A stretch of 64,000 nt of DNA from positions 1 through 64,000 of the forward strand of contig NZ_JACXJA010000006.1 in NCBI RefSeq assembly GCF_014705615.1, read 5' to 3'. Within the stretch, counting starts at the first letter, position 1; the number at the start of each line of letters is the position of its first letter. The notes under the pieces are model-generated. The model ran no database searches. It saw nothing but the letters and a program-made list of their open reading frames with translations, and was not told where the DNA came from. The stretch is from Paenibacillus oceani (GTDB lineage Bacteria; Bacillota; Bacilli; Paenibacillales; NBRC-103111). Below, piece after piece: positions 45,554 through 55,300 of this stretch. Position numbers and translations under genes: made by a program.

Positions 45554-46885
45554 TCATTTACCGGATTTTTTTGTTTCGATCTCTTTATTGGCCGCTTCTG
45601 TAGCCATACGAAATGCGGTATTGATATCCGTATTCCCTTTGAACGTGTTTTCCAAAGCGATTCTGGCATGCTTAGTCGCGATGTCATAGTAGGTAGAGTA
45701 GATCCCTTCCGGCACTGCTGCAAATTGTTTCGGAAAAATGGCCTCCACCTTTTTTCCTTTAAACAAGGCCGACTGTTGACCGAATGAGGCAATATGAGCT
45801 TTGTTTTTCATAATCGGAAGCAATACGCCTTGCTTCGACTTTTCCGCCTGATATTCCGTTGACGTCAAATGCGAAATCATCTCAAATGCCGCATCTTTAT
45901 GCTTGCTCGTGCTTGTAATCGCCATCGTCAGGAACGAATAAGGCTGATACCCGACTCCTGGCTGCCCCTTCAACGTGGGAAAATAAGTAAAGTCCCAGTT
46001 ATCCTGGCCCAAAGGCTCAATTCTTGCCTTCGCATATAAAGCGGCACCGGGCTCGATCATAGCTACGGTTTGCTCTTTAATGAACATGTCATTTTGTTTG
46101 CCGTTCGCCATGGGCACGCTGGACATCTCATACCCCGGCTGGGTATAGATCTGCACCAGATTTTTTAAGTAATTTTTGAACTTGTCTGTATCGAATGCGA
46201 CCTTTTCCAATGAATCGTCCAGCATACGCTGCGATACCTGATTCAACAGGATTAGATGGTTGTGAGACAGTAAAAAGCCGCGATACTGCACGCCACCATC
46301 GTTTCGGGTAAGTCTGCGAGATAAAGCATCGAGTTCATCCCAGGTCATCGCCCGATCCGGATACGACACGCCAAACTTGTCAAAGATGAGCTTGTTATAG
46401 TAGATGGTATTCGGCGATAAATATAACGGCAAACTATAGATGCCCCCATCGGACATTTCCCGGATCAGATCCACAACGTTGGGATCGATCAAATCGAGAT
46501 TGTAGTTGAATCGTTTAATCAGCTCGGACATATCAAATTGCAAATTATAATCCATAATATATCTGGAAGTTGCCCCAGTCGAGGTGAAAATAATGTCCGG
46601 CGTCGTGCCGGCGGTTATCAACATTTCAAGCTGCTTGCTATTTTCATACGGGATCAGCTTCGTTTTGATATAAGGATATTTCTTCTCTACCGGGTCAAGA
46701 AAATGTTCTCGAAATTCATCCGGGGTCCAGACCGTGTTCGTCGTGTAAATCGTAAGCTCGACGGGTGCCTTTTCCGCTAAGGGCCGCACCGCATTTTCAC
46801 TCGACGATTCCTCTTTTCCGCAAGCTGCCATACTGAAGGCCAAACACGTCGTAATTGCCGCGAATACCATGCTTTTTTTTCTCAT
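45554..46885 (-). CDS. ABC-type sugar solute-binding lipoprotein (paralogue 3, no permease nearby)
   Basis: About 443 residues from ATG 46885; the ATG at 46891 sits too close to GGAGG. The signal peptide MRKKSMVFAAITTCLAFSMAAC ends in lipobox SMAAC. The conserved YYNKLIFDKFGVSYPDRAMTW segment matches the paralogues at 21.3 and 27.6 kb. First gene of a minus-strand operon with the beta-helix and enolase-superfamily genes. It is divergent from the plus-strand regulator at 47.1 kb, with a 24-bp motif in the shared gap. Like the other two copies it has no permease or ATPase partner nearby. It is expected to bind an oligosaccharide on the outside of the membrane. Confidence 0.9.
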   Translation of the reverse strand: MRKKSMVFAAITTCLAFSMAACGKEESSSENAVRPLAEKAPVELTIYTTNTVWTPDEFREHFLDPVEKKYPYIKTKLIPYENSKQLEMLITAGTTPDIIFTSTGATSRYIMDYNLQFDMSELIKRFNYNLDLIDPNVVDLIREMSDGGIYSLPLYLSPNTIYYNKLIFDKFGVSYPDRAMTWDELDALSRRLTRNDGGVQYRGFLLSHNHLILLNQVSQRMLDDSLEKVAFDTDKFKNYLKNLVQIYTQPGYEMSSVPMANGKQNDMFIKEQTVAMIEPGAALYAKARIEPLGQDNWDFTYFPTLKGQPGVGYQPYSFLTMAITSTSKHKDAAFEMISHLTSTEYQAEKSKQGVLLPIMKNKAHIASFGQQSALFKGKKVEAIFPKQFAAVPEGIYSTYYDIATKHARIALENTFKGNTDINTAFRMATEAANKEIETKKSGK

Positions 46886-46942
46886 TGTCATGTCCTCCGT
46901 TTTAATTTCTACTATCGAAGCGCCCTCGCGATCGACTACACG

Positions 46943-46966
46943 ACAATAATAGTATTTTTCTTTATT
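46943..46966. promoter_or_regulatory. Shared 24-bp operator-like motif, copy 1
   Basis: ACAATAATAGTATTTTTCTT then TATT, 20 of 24 positions identical to 52077-52100. It lies 57 bp before the third lipoprotein's start and 136 bp before the regulator's start. Confidence 0.5.
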
Positions 46967-47101
46967 CCAACCTAAATCAAACCTGTCGTGCTGGATTCCT
47001 TTCGCAGCTCTCCCGTAGCATCTCCTTCTTTCATGTTTACAACCTTTTTCATCCTGTGCATAATGGTAAGTAAACCGTTATTCGTGAATCGGAGGTTCAT
47101 C

Positions 47102-48412
47102 ATGAAAACCCATATCGGATTAGTCGGACCTTATGACGCGCTTCAATCCGTTCAGGAGGTTGCCCGGGAGTTTCAAGATCGCATCCATCTTCATCCTTTT
47201 GTATACAATAACTTTGAGGAACTTTCCAATATTGTTGAAGCGAACAACGATATGACCGACATTTGGGTGTTTACGGGCATAACGGCTTTTCATATGGCTA
47301 CCAATAGCAGTTTTTCGAGAGGAAAGCTGCTGATCCAGTCCGGCGGCTCATCATTAATGAAGCAGTTGTTCCAGATCTCCCGTGATAACCTGAACCCGGA
47401 GAGGGTCAGCATCGACACATTGCCGGATAACGATTGCCGCGAAACGTTCCTCGAGATGGGACTTTCTGCGGACGAATTGTATACGTTCCCGGCAAATGGG
47501 GCCATGTCGATGCCAGATTGCGTAAATTTCCATCTTTCACTTTATACAGACAAAAAGGTGGATGCCTGTATCACGCATCATATTCATGTGTTCAACGAGC
47601 TCTGCAAACAAGGTATCCCCTCTTACAGGCTTTTGCCGACCCGAATGTCGATCCGCCAAGCGCTTCATTTGGCTTGTCAACAAGGGGAGACAAATTTTTT
47701 CCGCAAATCTCAAATTGCAGTTGTGATCATTACGGTGAAAAATATGCATGATGAAAATCCGCATTATTATGAATCCTATCAACTCAAGTTAAAGATCGAA
47801 GAGCACATTCTACATTATGCACAGCAAGTATCGGGTACGTTGATCACTGTGGATAACCACAAATTTATGATTACAACGGCTCGCGGTGCCGTTGAACAAA
47901 GTGAAGACCATCCCCCCCATTTGTTGTTGAACCAGATCAAACTGTTGACGGATTCCGAAGTTCACTGCGGTATCGGGTATGGGACCAATGGACGTAATGC
48001 CGTTCAGCATGCTTCTCTTGCCTTATATCACGCTGCAAAAACACAAGGAAACAGCGCTATTATAGTCGATGAAAGAAGCACTATTACGAGTTCTCCCCGC
48101 AATAAAGAAAATTGGGCTTTCAGTTATCGGACTGAAAATACCGAATTGATTGAACGGCTTAAAAAAGAAGGCGTGACTATCTCCACCTATAACAAATTGG
48201 TTGCCATGCAGGACACTTTGGGCATAGCTCTTAGCGCATCCAATGTTGCAGAATCGTTGAACATGACCTACCGGAACGCAAATCGGATTTTGCTTGGATT
48301 GGAGCGAAGCGGTCTCGTACAGGTTAGCGGGCAAGAAGCTCCGACTTCCGTAGGAAGACCCCGTAAATTGTATCGAATAACAGCTCATGATAATACTTGC
48401 AATCAGCCTTGA
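47102..48412 (+). CDS. Transcriptional regulator with nucleotide-cyclase-like domain and C-terminal winged helix
   Basis: 436 residues from ATG 47102 (CGGAGG 7 nt upstream; the frame opens at 46988). Residues 1-200 read as an alpha/beta sensor (HIGLVGPYDALQSVQEVARE, TDIWVFTGITAFHM). Residues about 210-345 resemble a degenerate GGDEF/GTP-cyclohydrolase-III type fold: VTVDNHKFMITTARGAVEQ-like text, then VHCGIGYGTNGRNAVQHASLALYHA and IIVDER. Residues about 370-430 form a winged helix (NVAESLNMTYRNANRILLGLERSGLVQV) followed by SVGRPRKLYRI. It is divergent from the lipoprotein operon and convergent with the dehydrogenase operon. Not matched to a named family by me; it probably controls both flanking operons. 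Confidence 0.75.
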   Translation: MKTHIGLVGPYDALQSVQEVAREFQDRIHLHPFVYNNFEELSNIVEANNDMTDIWVFTGITAFHMATNSSFSRGKLLIQSGGSSLMKQLFQISRDNLNPERVSIDTLPDNDCRETFLEMGLSADELYTFPANGAMSMPDCVNFHLSLYTDKKVDACITHHIHVFNELCKQGIPSYRLLPTRMSIRQALHLACQQGETNFFRKSQIAVVIITVKNMHDENPHYYESYQLKLKIEEHILHYAQQVSGTLITVDNHKFMITTARGAVEQSEDHPPHLLLNQIKLLTDSEVHCGIGYGTNGRNAVQHASLALYHAAKTQGNSAIIVDERSTITSSPRNKENWAFSYRTENTELIERLKKEGVTISTYNKLVAMQDTLGIALSASNVAESLNMTYRNANRILLGLERSGLVQVSGQEAPTSVGRPRKLYRITAHDNTCNQP

Positions 48413-48419
48413 TCGACGG

Positions 48420-49313
48420 TTATAACTCCACACTCCGGCCCGTTTCCCGGCTTTCATTGGCCGCCTCGATAAACCGGATGACCTCCAATGTGATCTCCGG
48501 ATCATGCTTAACGATTCCGGATTGAAACATTTCTAAGATGACGGTGAGGATGGCCGCTTGATTCGGTTTCGATTGAGCGGAAACATCGACGAATTGGCTG
48601 CCCTTCGCCTGGTGAAGAACAACGCCGAATTTATTGTTGCCCGCCCGGTTCCCTCTCGCTGATCCGATGCGTCCATCTTTCCAGCGCCCGACGATGAGAT
48701 CGTGATTCATCGTCGTTTGCGTGTTCACTTCGCTGCATCCGCCGCCCATAACCGTGTACAGCATTTCAATGGCGTGTATGCCGTACCAGAAAAAACCTTT
48801 CTGTGTCGGCTCGATCGGCATCGGACCGAATACATCCGCACCGATAATGGCGCCGTGTTCCTGTTTATGGAGTGCAGAAGCGAGTGCTTCTCCAAAACGC
48901 CCTGCGGAAGAACTCATAAGCGGAATGTCATACTGTTGCGCCAAGCCAAACATCTCCGCAGCATCCGCCGATGTCGTAGCAAGCGGCTTATCAATGAATA
49001 CCGGTTTGCGGTAAGGGACAATTTTGCGAAACTGCTCCAAGTGGATACGCCCGTCCCCGGAAAGAATCATGATGGCGTCGCATTCCGCCGCTACCGATTC
49101 GAGACGATCTGCAAGACGCACGCCGTATTGGTTTCGCAATTGTTCTGCATATCCTGCCACTCTGGAGATGCTCAACGGGAAATCACTTGAACCGCCGGGG
49201 TAGGCTGCAACTACCCTCCCCCCTGGCACGTGAAACGGATCGTTACTATCGTTTAAATATTTGGTAAACGTGCAGGCATGCGAAGTATCCGTTCCGATTA
49301 TACCTATTTTCAA
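48420..49313 (-). CDS. Gfo/Idh/MocA-like oxidoreductase
   Basis: 297 residues, shorter than usual. KIGIIGTDTSHACTFTKYLND replaces the classical GxGxxG with GTDTSH, and VFIDKPLATTSADA (about residue 113) has DKP in place of EKP. A FFWYGIHAIEMLYTVMG segment (about 173) supplies the catalytic His. TTG start with GGAGGAG 7 nt upstream. The altered nucleotide-binding loop suggests a divergent branch of the family. Last gene of the minus-strand operon that begins at 52.0 kb; its stop is 8 bp from the convergent regulator's stop. Confidence 0.82.
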   Translation of the reverse strand: MKIGIIGTDTSHACTFTKYLNDSNDPFHVPGGRVVAAYPGGSSDFPLSISRVAGYAEQLRNQYGVRLADRLESVAAECDAIMILSGDGRIHLEQFRKIVPYRKPVFIDKPLATTSADAAEMFGLAQQYDIPLMSSSAGRFGEALASALHKQEHGAIIGADVFGPMPIEPTQKGFFWYGIHAIEMLYTVMGGGCSEVNTQTTMNHDLIVGRWKDGRIGSARGNRAGNNKFGVVLHQAKGSQFVDVSAQSKPNQAAILTVILEMFQSGIVKHDPEITLEVIRFIEAANESRETGRSVEL

Positions 49314-49346
49314 TTTGTCTCCTCCAAATCAGGCTCGCATCCGGTA

Positions 49347-50138
49347 TTAGTCAAGCACGATGCCGAAACAATCCTTAAGCGCCAGTGCATACGCTTCTTT
49401 CGTCTGCGGGGTGAATGCGCTTACACCTTCAGGTGTAAATATGCGGAATTCGTTGCCGGCGAGCGTTTTGCGCCCTTCTTTTGTCCGAATCGCCGCCATC
49501 GCCCCCTTAGTAAAGATCGAATCCGGCGCATGCTCGCACCAGTAATTGGCCATCGCGTAATCATGAGGCAACTGCGGCTCTTCGGAGAAAGAATAAATCC
49601 AGTTCCATTTACTTCGCTTCCATTCGCATAGCACCCAACCGAATACATCGTGGCGTTCGAGCCGGTACAACTCAGGGGCCTGCCGTTGTTCCGTATGTGC
49701 CACCATTTGGAGAGGCCGGCGCGGCACAATTCCCCCGACGCCAACGTCGCACAAAAAGCTGTCCTCCTCGGCCTCGACTCTCAAGACGTGATGACGGCGC
49801 TTCGGAGGCAAATTCGGCTCATCCCGCCAAAACCGTGAAAAATAATCGGTTACCGTATATCCCAGCTCCCGCAGCAGCCAGCCGAATAAAGCGTTAAGTT
49901 CGAAGCAATATCCGCCGCGTCGTCGAACAACGATTTTGTCATACAGTTTCTCCACTTCCAAAGATATCGGTATGCGGCGTAAAATGTCCAGATTCTCGTA
50001 TGGAACCGCATACAAATGACATTCCTGCAAATCAGCCAGCGCTTTCGCGCTGCCGTCCAAAGGCCCACTGTAACCGAGGCGATCCAAATATGTCCGAATC
50101 TCGAGCTTGATTACGCCGCAAGATTCATGCATGACCAT
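49347..50138 (-). CDS. Arylamine N-acetyltransferase (NAT family)
   Basis: 263 residues. The catalytic Cys lies in RRGGYCFELNALF (about residue 78), His in RHHVLRV (about 115) and Asp in FLCDVGVGG (about 130), giving the Cys-His-Asp triad. The leading LDRLGYSGPLDGSAKALADLQECHLYAVPYENLD is the usual N-terminal region. It transfers acetyl from acetyl-CoA to arylamines or hydrazines; the native role is unclear. AAGGAG lies close to ATG 50138. Sits inside an operon with creatininase-type and dehydrogenase genes, 33 bp before the Gfo/Idh gene. Confidence 0.9.
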   Translation of the reverse strand: MVMHESCGVIKLEIRTYLDRLGYSGPLDGSAKALADLQECHLYAVPYENLDILRRIPISLEVEKLYDKIVVRRRGGYCFELNALFGWLLRELGYTVTDYFSRFWRDEPNLPPKRRHHVLRVEAEEDSFLCDVGVGGIVPRRPLQMVAHTEQRQAPELYRLERHDVFGWVLCEWKRSKWNWIYSFSEEPQLPHDYAMANYWCEHAPDSIFTKGAMAAIRTKEGRKTLAGNEFRIFTPEGVSAFTPQTKEAYALALKDCFGIVLD

Positions 50139-50191
50139 ATCGCTCCTTCCCGTCCGCTAGACCGTCGCGGTTGACCCGATGCTTCCCTTTC

Positions 50192-50944
50192 TCAATGATC
50201 TTCCGGTTCGGCATCTGTACAATGATTCAGTTTTTGTCTCGTTTCCTCAATATGCCGGATGTACTCCAAGGCCACTTCAACCAGTATGTCAAGCCATTTC
50301 TTGCCTTTTTCGGCCGTTGCCCGTTCCGGGTATCCCCAGTAGCCATCCTCGCTCAGTTGTGCGGCATCGAAATAATCCATATAATCTTGCGGATAAAAAG
50401 TCCGGTCAGGCGGAACTTGAATCGCGCCGACAGATTCACGGTGCAGATGCAGCATCAGAGAAGTTTCCGTTTCTCCGGCATGAATATCCGGGGGAACGCC
50501 ATATTCCATCACCTCCTGAATTCGCGAACGCGCCAACTGGGTACTGACCAGAATAACATCGAGCTCCTGTAATTCACGGTTCAGCTCTCTTATGGTCGGC
50601 TTGATGATCCAGTTACCTCCGTGTCCATTGACCAAATAAAGCTTCCTGAAGCCGGAAAATTGCAGCGACTCCGCGATATCCTTGATGAGCGCGGCCAATG
50701 TTGCCGCCTTCATGTAAACCGTTCCCTTCGTTAGCCGATGTTCGATGGAGCACGCGATCGGGATGGCGGGAAGCAGATAAGCATCCAACTCCCCTGCGAT
50801 CCGTCTGGCTAACTCACTCGAAATGAAAGTATCCGTCCCGACCGGCAAATGACTGCCGTGCTGCTCCACCGCGCCGATCGGCAGCACCGCAACGCGGCAA
50901 TCCGCCCGCTGGAAATCGCATTTGTTATTGAAAATCGTCAACAT
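50192..50944 (-). CDS. Creatininase-family amidohydrolase
   Basis: About 250 residues from ATG 50944; the frame opens at 50980. Metal ligands are seen in LPIGAVEQHGSHLPVGTD (E, H and D, about residues 22-38), YLVNGHGGN (H, about 110), and the HAGETETS segment (H and E, about 158-165). The family includes creatinine amidohydrolase, MftE and ArfB. The substrate here is probably a cyclic amide or N-formyl-type compound. The gene lies 100 bp downstream of the dehydrogenase gene and 53 bp ahead of the acetyltransferase. The GAGG site before the start is weak. Confidence 0.87.
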   Translation of the reverse strand: MLTIFNNKCDFQRADCRVAVLPIGAVEQHGSHLPVGTDTFISSELARRIAGELDAYLLPAIPIACSIEHRLTKGTVYMKAATLAALIKDIAESLQFSGFRKLYLVNGHGGNWIIKPTIRELNRELQELDVILVSTQLARSRIQEVMEYGVPPDIHAGETETSLMLHLHRESVGAIQVPPDRTFYPQDYMDYFDAAQLSEDGYWGYPERATAEKGKKWLDILVEVALEYIRHIEETRQKLNHCTDAEPEDH

Positions 50945-51043
50945 AAACGCAAAAACCTCGCTGTTCTTAAACTTGATCATACAAATACGGCTCTACTCGT
51001 TCCAGTTCCGGATTTCGAAATGATTGTCAGCCCTATGCCTCCG

Positions 51044-52033
51044 TCATGCCAATACATCCAAAGCGCGCAGGTCGGCTTCCTCCTGTAAAGCCTCACCCGA
51101 CACATAACGTCGCAGTTCACCAACAGCCACTTTTCCGACCAGCGTTCGCCCGTTTTGCGACAATCCGGCCAAATGCGGCGTAAGAATTACGTTGGGCAGA
51201 GTACGGAACGGATGATCCGGTGCAGGCGGTTCCGGGTCTGTCACGTCGATGCAAGCCCATAACCTCCCTTTCTGCAATTCGGCAATCAATGCCGCCTCAT
51301 CAATGATGCTCCCTCTGGCCGTATTGATCAGGATGGCGCGATCTTTCATTAATTGCAACCGTTCGGCATTAATCATGCGGTACGTAGCCGGGATCGATGG
51401 CGCATGGATCGATACGACATCCGCTTCGCTCATCAACTGCTCCAAGCCGACACGCTCCGCCCCAAGCTCTCTTACCTGCTCATCCGTTGCCACCGGATCG
51501 TACACGAGAATCCGTACGTCGAAATTTCTCATATGACGCATATAATGCCTGCCCGCTTTGCCCGCTCCGACAACCCCAACGGTAATATCATGCACGTCTT
51601 TAATATGGATTCGATGCTCTCCTCCTTTAAAATGGCCTTGGCGCGTATACTGCGACAGTACCCAAATGTTTTTCAAAGACACAATCGTCAAGCCGAGCGC
51701 CGTAGCCGCCACCCCTTGGGCAACGGCATCGTTGCATCCGCTGACACGAATTCCTCGCTTCAGCAAATCGGGCAGAACTTCCGAAACCAACGATTTAATA
51801 CTGCCGCCCGCATGCAAAATATATTTCAGATTTGGCGCATGCTCCACGATCTCCCGCTTTATCGAGCGCAGTCCCCAATACGTCATCAAAACGTCTGCAT
51901 CATTCATCTGTTGGAGCACTTGCGACATTTCCGCCCCCTGCGGTATCGTGATTACGGTCCCTAGTCTTTCGAGTTCATCCAGATGATTCTGATTAAAATC
52001 GAGCGGACTGCCTGCCAAACGAACGATTTTCAT
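51044..52033 (-). CDS. D-isomer-specific 2-hydroxyacid dehydrogenase
   Basis: About 329 residues. Nucleotide-binding VGVVGAGKAGRHYM (about residue 156-170, GxGxxG), NTARGSIIDEAAL with the catalytic Arg (about 239-251), Glu in DVTDPEPP (about 269), and His in LTPHLAGLS (about 287). All elements of the family are present. ATG 52033 with GGGGGA 8 nt upstream is preferred; the frame is open to 52123. NAD-dependent reduction of a 2-oxoacid or oxidation of a D-2-hydroxyacid. First gene of the operon with the creatininase, acetyltransferase and Gfo/Idh genes; a -35 TTGACA and the shared 24-bp motif lie upstream. Confidence 0.9.
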   Translation of the reverse strand: MKIVRLAGSPLDFNQNHLDELERLGTVITIPQGAEMSQVLQQMNDADVLMTYWGLRSIKREIVEHAPNLKYILHAGGSIKSLVSEVLPDLLKRGIRVSGCNDAVAQGVAATALGLTIVSLKNIWVLSQYTRQGHFKGGEHRIHIKDVHDITVGVVGAGKAGRHYMRHMRNFDVRILVYDPVATDEQVRELGAERVGLEQLMSEADVVSIHAPSIPATYRMINAERLQLMKDRAILINTARGSIIDEAALIAELQKGRLWACIDVTDPEPPAPDHPFRTLPNVILTPHLAGLSQNGRTLVGKVAVGELRRYVSGEALQEEADLRALDVLA

Positions 52034-52076
52034 TTGCTGTTTTCCCCCTGCAATAAGATTGGTTGATAACGCCAAA

Positions 52077-52100
52077 ACAATAAAGGTATTATTCTTTAAT
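52077..52100. promoter_or_regulatory. Shared 24-bp operator-like motif, copy 2
   Basis: ACAATAAAGGTATTATTCTT then TAAT, with internal AAAG/CTTT symmetry, just downstream of the predicted -10 of the dehydrogenase operon. It would act as a roadblock or repressor site. Confidence 0.5.
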
Positions 52101-52113
52101 ACTTCCTGAATAG

Positions 52114-52142
52114 AGACTAACATGCCTCCAACTGACTGTCAA
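52114..52142 (-). promoter_or_regulatory. Predicted sigma-A promoter of the dehydrogenase operon
   Basis: Minus-strand TTGACA (52142-52137), a 17-bp spacer, and a weak -10 TAGTCT (52119-52114). Confidence 0.45.
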
Positions 52143-52334
52143 TCCCTGCTTTTTGCTCGCGATCCCTGATATAGGGCATGAAAACATACAACAGACGCAG
52201 CAAGGCTGCCGGTCCAGGCCGGCAGCCTCGAAAATTTCGGTTTATCGGAAATAAGGAACCCCGAATTCCGGGGGAATTAGCTTTCAACAGATTTCAGCAT
52301 AGTTCTCTTAACATTATATGAGCCGTTGGTATGA

Positions 52335-52378
52335 AATAAAGCTGCCCTCCTGTCTAGCAGACGGAAGAAGACAGCTCC
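52335..52378 (-). terminator. Probable intrinsic terminator after the SLH protein gene
   Basis: Imperfect minus-strand hairpin AGCTGTCTTC.../...GGAGGGCAGCT followed by TTATTTC, 11 bp beyond the stop codon. Confidence 0.55.
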
Positions 52379-52388
52379 TTACTTCAAC

Positions 52389-55300
52389 CTACTTATTCAT
52401 AAATCCAACATACTGCAGCATCCGTTTAACCATAACCGCCACCTGAGCCCGCGAGGCAGAATCGGCCGGTGCGAATGTATTTTCGCCTACTCCGTTCATG
52501 AGACCCGCACGAAGCACGTCGGTGACAGCCGCTTGTGCCCAAGAGGATACCTTCTCGCGGTCCGAGAATGGCGATATCGGATCAGTGTTAGCGCTGACGC
52601 TTTCCGGTTGCCCCGTCATCTTCAAGGCACGGGAGATCATGAGCGCCATCTGTTCGCGTGTAACCGGCTCGTTGGGAGCGAATCGATCAGGTTCCACACC
52701 CGTTACCAGTCCTTTATTTACTGCTGCCGCCACGGCTCCCGAGAACCAATCGCTACGCTGAACGTCCTCGAAGGTCGACTCCCCGCGTAACGGCTCCGTG
52801 ATGCCCAGCGAACGTACGAGCAGGGCTGCGAATTCCGCACGTGTAATTTGCTGATCCGGAACATACTGGCCCGCTGCCGCACCTTTAACGATCAGCTTGG
52901 AAGCGAGCAGCTCGATATCCGTTTGAGCCCAGTGTCCTTCCAGATCGGCAAACGTCATCTTAGGCGTCTGCACGACGGAGTACAGGCTGTTGCCCTGCCG
53001 CATCATCCGCACCTCGGTTTGCCCGTTGGTCACTGTAAATACCGCCGGAACAAAGTGAAACTCATTCGTCACCGGATCGATCCGAACCGCGGTCGCTTCA
53101 GAACCGTTCACCGGCTGCCCGAGAGTGAAGGTTCGTGATACGAACGTACTGCCAAAATCGTCGATCGTCTGCTGTTTACTGCCGTCCTTCGTTGAGATGG
53201 CAATGGAGAATTCCACGGGAGGCGTAAGCAGCGTTACCCCCGCTTGCTTCGCTTTTGTCTCCAGCTCTTTAGCCAGCAGTTCGCCTACATTCTCGACGGT
53301 AATCGTCAAGCGGACGTCTTTCGGGTCGACGCCCAACTGCTTGGCTAGTGCCTGTACGTCAAACAATTGAACCGGCAAATCATAGCTCACATTTTTGTAG
53401 GCAATCGATAAAACGGCGTTTTCCGCACCACTCGCAGCGCTCGCCAGTGCATCGACAGGTACAACTACCTTCGCATCGGCAGACTGTTTCAAGTCGATAA
53501 CCGCCTTGTTCGAATGGCCGCTTTGGGCTTGCTTGAACACCTCCGCAAGCTTGGCTCCATCCAACTCGGCGACCGTATACACTTTTCCGCCAATGGTTTC
53601 GGTTTTCGTTTGCGGCGTGTAGCTGCCTTTGTCTACTTTGCTATTGTCAGCGGTTGCTGGACTGCCCATCGGACCGCCGGGGCTACCACCTCCAGGACTG
53701 CTGCCGCTTTGCTCGGCTGCATATGCTTTCTCGGTGCGCAAGCTTTCGAGGTGCCCGGATCTTGTAACGGTAACGAATACGCTGCCGGAGCCGGTTCCCA
53801 GTTGTGGTATGGTTAACTCGACGCTCGTCCCTTCGGCAGACTTGGAAGCGATCGGTTCAGAGACTGTTCCATCCCGATACACTTTCACGATGTCATCGTA
53901 AACGACTCCGGTCACCGTTACTTCGTCATCCGTACCCGCCCGGTTGTTGACCACCGAGATTTGATCGGCCGTCAGGGCCGGAGTTCTGATTAGGTTAACC
54001 GGCTCGGCGGCGTACGTTTTCTCCAAACGGTCGCTTTCGACATACAACTGGTTACTCACCGTAAAGAAAATAGATCCTTCAGTGACTCCGAGCTGTTTTA
54101 CAGGAATCGTTACTGCATTCTGGAAAGCTAAAACCGAAGCTATCGGATAGGGAACGGTTCTGTCGCAATATACTTTAATCTCATCGCCTGGAATCAGTCC
54201 TGTAATCGTTATCGTATCCTCGGTTCCTTGCGGATTGTTGATTACCGTTATTTGTGAATCGTTCAGCATGGCTGAATAAGCTCGATCCGTACCCGTTATG
54301 GGCATTGTATATGGCTCGCTTTCAAAAGTACCGTCCCATGTATAAACCCCAATATACTTTGCATTTGCAGGGATTTGGGTATCCATCGGTATATGGGCGA
54401 CCGGCGTATAATACCGTCCAAACGACTTTGCGGTCACTATATTCTGTATCTTATTATAATTCTCATCTAAAAAGTAAGCATTATGCGAATAATTATTTGT
54501 TCCCGGACTAACGTATAGACGTCCTCCGATTTCTCCAAGATCGCCGTCTAAATCAAGAAAGGTAACATATGGTGTAGTTATATTTCGGTTGGTGTCGTTG
54601 CTCCGTATCGAATCAGCTGAATTATTATCCGAAATAGGAGCCATAAAATTACCGTTCATGTCGATCCATGATTGCTCTTCATACAAATTTACAGACACGA
54701 TAGTCATAAATCGTGTTAATGACGGAATGTCCCCATATGGAATTGCCATCTCATAGAAGTACTTATATTCTTTGCTTTTATAGAACTTCTTAGTGGATTC
54801 GATCTTCTCCATATTCATATCGAGAAACAACACTTCATAACCGGCTATGGACGTTTCATCGTAACTCGGGACCCAAGAAAGCTTTGGAGATATAAGCCCC
54901 CCTGTCGGATTCGTATCGGTAAACCAGATTCGATCTGCTTTTGCGAAAGGAGAATCCCACAACGGCTTGACTTCCCCGGTCGCGCTTTCCCCTTGATCGT
55001 TTTTAGCAAATATTCCCAACTTAATGGCTCCATCAGGCACCGGTGTATCGTAGTTGATGCTGGCTGTGAAGTCAGTAAGTCCTCCCGGATATATTCGATT
55101 TACTTCGAGAATCGGTTTGATACGTTCATCATTTTCATTAAGGAAGTACACGACATATTTGGAGGCGTTACTATTTACCCAAAGTTCAAACCATTGAAGC
55201 CTTCCCCCGATTTCGGACGAATCCAAATCTTCATCCACAAAAGTAATTGGTCCATTGAGGGGGATACGCTCTGGTGTTCCACTTCCTCCAATCTGACCAG

